NCBI GenBank assembly: GCA_018335615.1 | Contig: JAGXRS010000225.1 | Coordinates: 1 to 13,246, forward strand | Reading direction: 5' to 3' | DNA from: Hydrogenophaga sp. | GTDB lineage: Bacteria; Pseudomonadota; Gammaproteobacteria; Burkholderiales; Burkholderiaceae_C | Length of the DNA stretch: 13,246 nt | In this document: positions 8,212-13,246 of the stretch, one piece after another | How the letters are laid out: each line of letters begins with the position of its first letter | Numbering within the stretch: the stretch's first letter is position 1 | Program-made: the position numbers and the translations under genes | Notes under the pieces: model-generated | What the model was told of the DNA's origin: nothing | Seen by the model: only the letters and a program-made list of their open reading frames with translations | Database searches by the model: none

Positions 8212-9390
8212 CTACAGCCTTTCGATGACGGTGACGTTGGCCATGCCGCCGCCCTCGCACATGGTCTGCAGGCCATAGCGTTTGCCGCGCGCGCCCAGCG
8301 CATGCACCAGCGTGGTCATGAGCTTGGTGCCCGAGCCACCCAGCGGGTGGCCCAGCGCAATCGCGCCACCGTTCACGTTGAGGCGGTCGGCGTCGGCACC
8401 CAGTGCCTTCAGCCATGCCAGCGGCACCGAGGCAAACGCCTCGTTGACTTCGTACAGATCGATGTCGGCGATGTTCATGCCGGCTTTTTTCAACGCGCGT
8501 TCGGTCGCCGGAATCGGCGCCTCCAGCATGATCACGGGGTCGTGGCCGATCACGGTCATGTGGTGGATGCGCGCCAGCGGCTGCACGCCCAGCGCTTTCA
8601 GGCCCCGCTCGTTCACCACCATCACCCCGGTGGCGCCGTCGCAAATCTGGCTGGCGTTGGCAGCACTGATCACGCCACCTTCCTGCAGCAGCTTCACGCC
8701 CTGGATGGACTCGAACGTGGCCTCGTAACGGATGCCTTCGTCCGTCCGGTGAATCTCGGCCGTGTCCAGGCCCTGCGCGTCGCGCACGGGCAGCGGCAAG
8801 ATTTCGGCGTCAAACGCACCGCCCCGCGTGGCGGCAATGGCCCGCTGGTGGCTCAGCAAGGCGAAGCGGTCCAGGTCCTCGCGGCTCAGGCCGTACTTGC
8901 TGGCCATCATCTCGGCGCCCACGAACTGGCTGAACGCCACGTCGTGGTAGCGGCGGTTGATGGCCGGGCTTTGGTAAAAACCCATGCCCGCCTTCTGCGC
9001 CAGCGACGAGGGGCTGAACATGGGCACCCGCGTCATCGACTCCACGCCCGCCGCGATCACCACATCCATGGTGCCCGACATCACCGCCTGCGCCGCAAAG
9101 TGCACCGCCTGCTGCGAGGAACCGCACTGGCGGTCCAGCGAGGTGCCGGGCACCGAATCGGGCAGCCTCGATGCCATCACCGCATTGCGCGCCACGTTGG
9201 TGGACTGCTCGCCCACCTGGCTCACGCAACCCATGATCACGTCGTCCACCAGCGCCGGATCGGCCCCGGTGCGGTCCACCAGCGCGTTGAGCACCTGGGC
9301 GGCGAGTTCAACAGGGTGCCAGCCGGCCAGGCGGCCACCTCGGCGCCCCCCTGCGGTTCGGACGGCACTGACGATATAGGCTTCAGACAT
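8212..9390 (-). CDS. Acetyl-CoA C-acyltransferase (thiolase)
   Basis: A 392-residue class-II thiolase. In the breakdown direction it cleaves a 3-ketoacyl-CoA with CoA to acetyl-CoA and a shortened acyl-CoA; in reverse it condenses them. The nucleophilic Cys is C89 in SLDRQCGSSQQA, the catalytic His is H348 in GAIALGHPLGGSG, and the second Cys is C378 in QTMCEGGGMANV. All catalytic residues are present and the length is normal. The start ATG at 9390 gives the usual opening (MSEAYIVSAVRTAGGRRGG), but the leader just ahead has no recognisable Shine-Dalgarno sequence; the frame stays open upstream only by chance across the promoter region. It is the first gene of the minus-strand cluster, suggesting expression together with the transporter. 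Confidence 0.94.
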   Translation of the reverse strand: MSEAYIVSAVRTAGGRRGGRLAGWHPVELAAQVLNALVDRTGADPALVDDVIMGCVSQVGEQSTNVARNAVMASRLPDSVPGTSLDRQCGSSQQAVHFAAQAVMSGTMDVVIAAGVESMTRVPMFSPSSLAQKAGMGFYQSPAINRRYHDVAFSQFVGAEMMASKYGLSREDLDRFALLSHQRAIAATRGGAFDAEILPLPVRDAQGLDTAEIHRTDEGIRYEATFESIQGVKLLQEGGVISAANASQICDGATGVMVVNERGLKALGVQPLARIHHMTVIGHDPVIMLEAPIPATERALKKAGMNIADIDLYEVNEAFASVPLAWLKALGADADRLNVNGGAIALGHPLGGSGTKLMTTLVHALGARGKRYGLQTMCEGGGMANVTVIERL

Positions 9391-9534
9391 AAGAGACGCT
9401 TCGCGGGTTGGGTGGAAGATGAAGGGTTGCGGCCATTCTGTTGGCGCCCTGCGGCAGGGGCTTCGTCGGAACAGACGATTTTCAAAAGCGGCGTACCGCG
9501 CACACTGCGGCCACCCGTGTGAAAGGCCCCCACC
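9391..9534. promoter_or_regulatory. Divergent promoter region, thiolase (-) and crotonase (+)
   Basis: A 144-bp region between two genes transcribed away from each other, so it must hold both promoters. It contains copy 2 of the shared 26-bp element (9457-9482), a CCCTG-CGG-CAGGG dyad (9447-9459) touching it, a TTGAAA on the minus strand at 9485-9480 that could be a -35 for the thiolase, and AAAGG (9522-9526) eight bases before the crotonase ATG. No clear -10 accompanies the TTGAAA. Confidence 0.5.
9457..9482. promoter_or_regulatory. Candidate operator, copy 2 of the 26-bp shared element
   Basis: TTCGTC (9462-9467), spacer GGAACA, then GACGAT (9474-9479); the inner arms TCGTC/GACGA are a perfect dyad. 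It matches the copy at 3825-3850 in 23 of 26 bases, the only changes being A/T swaps at three positions. On the minus strand it starts three bases inside the possible -35 TTGAAA (9485-9480) of the thiolase, a position where a bound repressor would block transcription. Confidence 0.55.
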
Positions 9535-10308
9535 ATGACCGCATCTCCCCTGCTCCTGAGCCGCCCCCAACCTGGCTGCGCCGTGCTCACCCTGCACCGC
9601 CCCCAGGCCCTCAACGCGCTCAATGCCGGCTTGCGCGCCGAGCTGGTGGCGGCGCTGCAGGCGCTGGACCGCGACGACACGGTGCGCGCCGTGGTGCTCA
9701 CCGGCGCGGGCAAAGCCTTCTGCGCCGGGCTGGACCTGCGCGAACTCGGCACCGAAGGCGTGCCCGTGCCAGGCACCGCCTACGACCCGGTGCGCGCCCT
9801 CACCGCCTTCGGCAAACCGCTGATCGCGGCGGTGAACGGGGCGGCCGTCACCGGCGGCTTCGAACTGGCGCTGGCCTGCGACGTGCTGCTGGCCTCGACG
9901 GAAGCGCGCTTCGCCGACACGCACGTCCGCATCGGCGTGATCCCAGGCTGGGGGCTGTCACAAAAACTCAGCCGCCTGATCGGCCTGCCCCGCGCCAAAG
10001 AAATGGCCTTCAGCGGCAACTTCATCAACGCCAACACCGCCGAGCGTTGGGGCCTCGTCAACCGCGTGTTTAGCCCCGACGAACTGCTGTCCGCCGCCCT
10101 CGCCCTCGCCGTCGACATGGCCAGCGCCGATCCCGCCATGCTGCGCGCCTACAAACGCTTGATCGACGAAGGGTTTGGCCTGCCGCTGGGTGACGCGATG
10201 GCGCTGGAGGCGCAGCGGTCCAGCGAATGGGCGGCTGTGCAGACGCCGGCGGAGCTGGAGAGGCGGAGCGAAGCAGTGCAGGCGCGGGGGCGGGTGCAGG
10301 TCGGATGA
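9535..10308 (+). CDS. Enoyl-CoA hydratase family protein (crotonase fold)
   Basis: A 257-residue crotonase-superfamily protein, probably acting on an enoyl-CoA in the same pathway as the divergent thiolase. The oxyanion-hole segments are AFCAGLDLREL (about 61-71) and NGAAVTGGFELALACDV (about 101-117). Aligned by eye with rat mitochondrial crotonase, the first catalytic Glu (Glu144 of crotonase) is kept as E110. The second (Glu164) is replaced by His130 in RFADTHVRIGVIPGWG. Classical hydration uses both acids, so the reaction may differ (isomerase, other hydro-lyase or thioesterase-like) even though such proteins are routinely annotated as enoyl-CoA hydratase. The ATG at 9535 is preceded by AAAGG at good spacing. 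It shares its promoter region, and so perhaps its regulator, with the minus-strand cluster. Confidence 0.9.
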   Translation: MTASPLLLSRPQPGCAVLTLHRPQALNALNAGLRAELVAALQALDRDDTVRAVVLTGAGKAFCAGLDLRELGTEGVPVPGTAYDPVRALTAFGKPLIAAVNGAAVTGGFELALACDVLLASTEARFADTHVRIGVIPGWGLSQKLSRLIGLPRAKEMAFSGNFINANTAERWGLVNRVFSPDELLSAALALAVDMASADPAMLRAYKRLIDEGFGLPLGDAMALEAQRSSEWAAVQTPAELERRSEAVQARGRVQVG

Positions 10309-10674
10309 GGTGCCGAGCTTCTTGCTTGCTATCGAGCGAATGTCCACACAAGGCTGGTTGCAGCCCTTCGTAGAAAGGCCGTTGAGCACCCAGTCGTTGG
10401 GATTTGATACCGCACCCAAGTGCTACCCAATACGGGGCAGACGTCGCTTGAACACCGAGATTCCGGTCAATTTTCCTCAGAAGTACCTTCGTTTTTCAGT
10501 TCGGCAAAGTTGGCTGTCATGGTGGGCTATCAACGGCGTGCAGGTGGAGACGTCCATGTAAGACCTTTCCTAGCGGGTTTTCGTGACGCGGAGTTATTTA
10601 TCGGCGCCACTATCTACAAGGCGCTGCTCGATTCAGTGCATTGCCGGCTGGCAACTGTTCACGTGAAAAGACCC

Positions 10675-10704
10675 TAGACACCCAGCGGGCACGGCTAGTA
10701 GACT
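10675..10704 (+). promoter_or_regulatory. Possible sigma-70 promoter for the AAA ATPase gene
   Basis: TAGACA (10675-10680, five of six matches to TTGACA) and TAGACT (10699-10704, four of six to TATAAT) are separated by 18 bp, about 55 bp before the start codon. The match is modest and other A/T-rich hexamers lie nearby (for example TACACT at 10710-10715), so this is tentative. Confidence 0.3.
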
Positions 10705-10725
10705 CAAGCTACACTTAATTGAAAA

Positions 10726-10749
10726 TAGCCTGAGGGCTACTATAGGAGG
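10726..10749 (+). promoter_or_regulatory. Leader hairpin and strong ribosome-binding site of the AAA ATPase gene
   Basis: TAGCC (10726-10730), loop TGAG, GGCTA (10735-10739) form a small perfect stem just ahead of a textbook AGGAGG (10744-10749). The Shine-Dalgarno sits nine bases before a GTG start (10759) and decides that start. A strong site paired with a weaker start codon, behind a small stem, could set a low, tunable level of a potentially toxic protein. Confidence 0.5.
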
Positions 10750-10758
10750 ACTTAATCG

Positions 10759-13020
10759 GTGATCAATCAGATTGACATAGGTAGCTTCGGCAGCTTCCAA
10801 GGTTTGGATTGGAAGAAGACTGTTAAGGACAGTGGCAAAAATGTCCAATATTTCAAGCGACTCAACGTTCTCTACGGACGCAATTACTCTGGCAAGACAA
10901 CACTTTCGCGGGTCTTCCGCTCGCTGGAGAATGGCAAACTTCCGCTGAACTATGTGGGCGCGTCTTTCAGTCTGACAGGTGACAAGGGTGTTGTCACCGA
11001 TGCTGGCTTATTGGCCCACAACTACGACGTGCGAGTCTACAACCGCGACTTCGTCACCGACAACCTCAGCTTTCTAGTCAATCAGGAAGCCGGTGGCGTA
11101 ATCAAGACCTTTGCCATCGTCGGTGAGCAGAACAAAGAGATTGACGACGCCATCGCTGCGATTGAAGCCAAGCTTGGCAGCGTGGAAGGCAAGGCAGGGC
11201 TTCGGTTTGATCTGGAAACCAAAAAGAAAGAGCGCGATCGCACCAAGTTTGCCCACACCACTGCGTTCAGTGACCTAGAAGAGAAACTGCGTGTTCATGC
11301 GAATCACAAGATCAAGAAGAACCGTCAGTACGGCAGTGCTGTCTACAACATCGGACATATCAAAAGCGACATTGCATCCACCAAGAAGGCTGGCTTCGTT
11401 GCCCTCACGGCTGAGCAGCAGGCCGTCAAACTGAGTCTGCTCAAGCAGGAAGCCCTGCCTGACATCATTGGCACCTTGGCCGTTACCCTCAAGCTGGAAT
11501 CCTTGACGGCCACAGCCGAATCGTTACTATCCAAAACAATCACGCCAACCAAGGCCATTGAGGAATTGCTCAAAGACAGCGCCTTGCAACTCTGGGTCAA
11601 GCAAGGTATGGGGCAACACCGCGAGAAACGCGAGACATGTGCCTTCTGCCGACAGGGTCTGCCGCACGACATTTGGCAGGTGCTCGATGAGCATTTCAGC
11701 AAGGAGTCTGGCGATTTGGAAATGTCCTTGGAAACGGCTATCACGTCAGTCACCACCGAGATTGGCACCATCGCGGAACTCAACACTTTCACGGGTGCGC
11801 AGTTCTACGCTGACGAGCGCGCCGCGTTTGAAACCAGCAGCAAGGCCCTATCCCAAGCGCTAGCCGCCTACAAAAAGGATATGGAGGCACTGAAGAAATC
11901 GCTTGAGACTCGGAAGAGCAACCTGTTCCAGCCCACAACCCTCAAGACTCCATCCCATGACGCCAAGGAAATTGCAAAGCACGTTGCCGACATTAATGCT
12001 CTGATCGCCATGAGCAATGGCAAGACTGCCACGTTGGAAAAAGACAAAACCAGTGCCAGAGAGGTACTTCGCCTGGCGGATGTGTTCGCCTTTGCCGATG
12101 CCATAACCTATGACAAAGAGCTTGGCCGGATCGCCACTCTCAAGACCACCGCTGATGCCGCAAGCAAGGCCTTCACCGATGCAGAAAAAGAGATTCGTAA
12201 AGCCGAGGCTGAGGTCCAGACATTGAGGGCCAAACAGAAGGACGAGCGTAAGGGGGCGGAAAGAGTCAATGCCCTGCTCAGCAACTTCTTCGGCCATGAC
12301 GGGATCAAGCTGGAAGCGCGCGAGGGTGCAGACAAAGCGACGGTCAAGTTTGAGATCACCCGCAACGGCAAGTCGGCGTACAACCTGAGCGAAGGCGAAT
12401 GCAGCCTCATCGCATTCTGCTACTTCATGGCCAAGCTTGAAGATCCAGAAAGCAAAGGCAGAGAATTAATCATCTACATTGACGATCCGATTTCAAGCTT
12501 GGACGGAAATCACATCTTCTTCATGTTCAGCTTGATTGAAAGCTTGATTGCCAAGCCCAACAAGAACTCTGATGGCTCAAAGTCGTATCGCTATAAGCAA
12601 TTGTTCATTTCCACGCATAATCTGGATTTCTTGAAGTATCTTAAGAAGCTGTCTCTGCCGCCAGAAAAGAACCACGGAGGAAATCAGCACTTCTTAATAG
12701 AGAGAAACGGCGGCACCAGTGCCATTTCGCTAATGCCTTCTTATCCCAAAGAGTACATCACTGAGTTTAATTACTTATTCCATCAGATCTATAAATGTCG
12801 TGATGCAGAATACGCAAAGGTTTCGCATGAGCCGTTTTATTCATTCGGCAATAATTTGCGAAAATTTCTTGAGGCATTTCTTTTTTACAAATACCCTCAC
12901 CACGACAATCAAAGCGACAGCTTTGAGCGCATGAAGAAATTCTTCGGCGAAGATGATTTGACCGTTGCTCTAATCAACCGTCTCAACAACGGTAACTATT
13001 CAGCCCCCCATAGGGCATAG
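10759..13020 (+). CDS. RloC/PrrC-like AAA_13 ATPase, putative anticodon nuclease, 3' end replaced by IS sequence
   Basis: A 753-residue open frame of the AAA_13 family, whose studied members RloC and PrrC cut tRNA anticodon loops as an antiviral response. Walker A is GRNYSGKTTLSR (40-51). The family's segment VYNRDFVTDNLSF (about 93-105) and a FAIVGEQNKEI motif follow. Charged, probably coiled-coil stretches surround a CAFC turn (C294, C297) resembling the RloC zinc hook. The ABC signature is LSEGE (543-547), Walker B with D-loop is IIYIDDPISSLD (571-582), and the H-loop His is H620. The nuclease domain starts at about 664 (EYITEFNYLF), and R701-x3-E705 fits the first two members of the Arg-Glu-His catalytic triad. 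After INRLNN (739-744) the frame enters the IS end, so residues from about 745 are foreign and the catalytic His region is missing. The GTG start has a perfect AGGAGG. GC content is clearly lower than that of the metabolic genes, lowest over the last 500 bp, indicating acquisition. The ATPase part may still be made; nuclease activity is doubtful. Confidence 0.8.
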   Translation: MINQIDIGSFGSFQGLDWKKTVKDSGKNVQYFKRLNVLYGRNYSGKTTLSRVFRSLENGKLPLNYVGASFSLTGDKGVVTDAGLLAHNYDVRVYNRDFVTDNLSFLVNQEAGGVIKTFAIVGEQNKEIDDAIAAIEAKLGSVEGKAGLRFDLETKKKERDRTKFAHTTAFSDLEEKLRVHANHKIKKNRQYGSAVYNIGHIKSDIASTKKAGFVALTAEQQAVKLSLLKQEALPDIIGTLAVTLKLESLTATAESLLSKTITPTKAIEELLKDSALQLWVKQGMGQHREKRETCAFCRQGLPHDIWQVLDEHFSKESGDLEMSLETAITSVTTEIGTIAELNTFTGAQFYADERAAFETSSKALSQALAAYKKDMEALKKSLETRKSNLFQPTTLKTPSHDAKEIAKHVADINALIAMSNGKTATLEKDKTSAREVLRLADVFAFADAITYDKELGRIATLKTTADAASKAFTDAEKEIRKAEAEVQTLRAKQKDERKGAERVNALLSNFFGHDGIKLEAREGADKATVKFEITRNGKSAYNLSEGECSLIAFCYFMAKLEDPESKGRELIIYIDDPISSLDGNHIFFMFSLIESLIAKPNKNSDGSKSYRYKQLFISTHNLDFLKYLKKLSLPPEKNHGGNQHFLIERNGGTSAISLMPSYPKEYITEFNYLFHQIYKCRDAEYAKVSHEPFYSFGNNLRKFLEAFLFYKYPHHDNQSDSFERMKKFFGEDDLTVALINRLNNGNYSAPHRA

Positions 13021-13246
13021 CCATAGTCGAGTCAGGCGCAAGCCGCCTGTCGTGCCAGGACATGCTCGGGCACCAAGGACGGCGCGGTCTGCTTGGCCAG
13101 CCAGGCCTGCATGACTTCTTGCAGATAGCCAAAGGTCTGGCGGCCCTGCAGGGTACAGGTCTGCACGGTCGAGAAGATTCGCTCTAGGAATCTCAGTCCT
13201 CGTCCCGATCGGGTGAAGAACGAGAGCTTGCGCTTGATCACGAAAC
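12992..13246 (-). mobile_element. End of an IS66-like insertion sequence, continues past window
   Basis: The left end of the element appears to be GTAACTATTCAGCCCCCC (12992-13009). IS66-family ends usually begin GTAA, and this lies 40 bp beyond the transposase stop codon. It interrupts the AAA ATPase gene. The preceding 8 bases, CAACAACG (12984-12991), are the expected target duplication, since IS66 elements usually make 8-bp ones. The other end is outside the window, so neither the inverted repeat nor the duplication can be confirmed here, and the exact boundary could differ by several bases. Confidence 0.65.
13032..13246 (-). CDS. IS66-family transposase, C-terminal part only
   Basis: The last 71 or so residues of a transposase whose gene begins beyond the right edge. 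The segment VIKRKLSFFTRSGRGLRF, followed by LERIFSTVQTCTLQGR and a tail ending near APSLVPE, resembles the C-terminus of IS66 TnpC, where an xxKxSFxTxSxxGxRFxE-type stretch is followed by a TCxxQGR helix. The codons look like those of a GC-rich host, unlike the interrupted gene. The catalytic DDE residues lie outside the window. Assignment to IS66 rests on this short segment and on the GTAA-type end; another IS family is less likely but possible. Confidence 0.7.
   Translation of the reverse strand, partial: FVIKRKLSFFTRSGRGLRFLERIFSTVQTCTLQGRQTFGYLQEVMQAWLAKQTAPSLVPEHVLARQAACA

Larger units (their letters stand above)
10309..10758. other. 450-bp region with no convincing gene; junction between core and accessory DNA
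   Basis: The base composition falls from the very GC-rich crotonase gene to a more balanced mix within this stretch. Short open frames exist on both strands (for example 10420-10677 +), but none has a recognisable product, a good ribosome site or the codon bias of the neighbours. Visible small structures are an imperfect stem at 10350-10368 (AAGGCTG, loop GTTG, CAGCCCTT with one bulge), a perfect 10-bp palindrome TTCACGTGAA at 10658-10667, and the promoter and leader elements of the following gene. I see no tRNA and no clear attachment site. It may be the scar of an old insertion. Confidence 0.5.

Noticed and set aside
9391..9924. N-terminal extension of the thiolase frame up to 9924
   Set aside because: The extension crosses the divergent promoter and the crotonase gene on the other strand; the thiolase family starts at the MSEAYIVSAVRTAGG methionine.
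10420..10677. 85-residue frame in the junction region
   Set aside because: No ribosome site, no recognisable domain and overlapping alternative frames on both strands.
1..13246. CRISPR array, tRNA or rRNA genes
   Set aside because: No regularly spaced repeats, cloverleaf-forming segments or rRNA-like sequence were seen.

Overview
The window looks like the chromosome of a high-GC betaproteobacterium, most likely Burkholderiales and Comamonadaceae-like. This rests on the codon usage (mostly G or C in the third position) and on the overall character of the encoded proteins. It is an impression from sequence, not a database result. The window has two parts: a metabolic region (1 to about 10308) and a compositionally different accessory region (about 10309 to 13246).

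Metabolic region: a partial short-chain dehydrogenase on the + strand meets a long minus-strand cluster end to end. Read in the direction of transcription, the cluster is thiolase (9390-8212), LivG-type ATPase, LivF-type ATPase, LivH-type permease, LivM-type permease, a PaaG-like crotonase, then after a 139-bp gap the periplasmic substrate-binding protein, and after a GC-rich 11-bp dyad an AMP-forming acyl-CoA ligase. A second crotonase (9535-10308) is transcribed divergently from the thiolase. Together these describe import of an organic acid or amino-acid-like compound by a branched-chain-type (HAAT) ABC transporter, CoA activation, and beta-oxidation-like breakdown ending in thiolysis. The substrate cannot be read from the sequence. 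No acyl-CoA dehydrogenase and no regulator gene is in view. A nearly identical 26-bp element with a dyad core (ATCGTC-N6-GACGAT) lies at both control points of the cluster, the thiolase/crotonase divergent region and the region before the binding protein. It is a good candidate operator for one shared regulator.

Accessory region: after a 450-bp stretch with no convincing gene, a lower-GC gene (10759-13020) encodes an AAA_13-family ATPase. It has the layout of the RloC/PrrC anticodon-nuclease family: Walker A, coiled coil with a CxxC zinc-hook-like turn, ABC signature and D-loop, then the start of the C-terminal nuclease domain with its Arg-x3-Glu pair. Its 3' end runs straight into the terminal repeat and transposase C-terminus of an IS66-like insertion sequence that leaves the window. 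The junction falls just before the place where the family's catalytic histidine is expected. I therefore read this as a horizontally acquired phage-defence or suicide gene whose nuclease was disarmed by an insertion.
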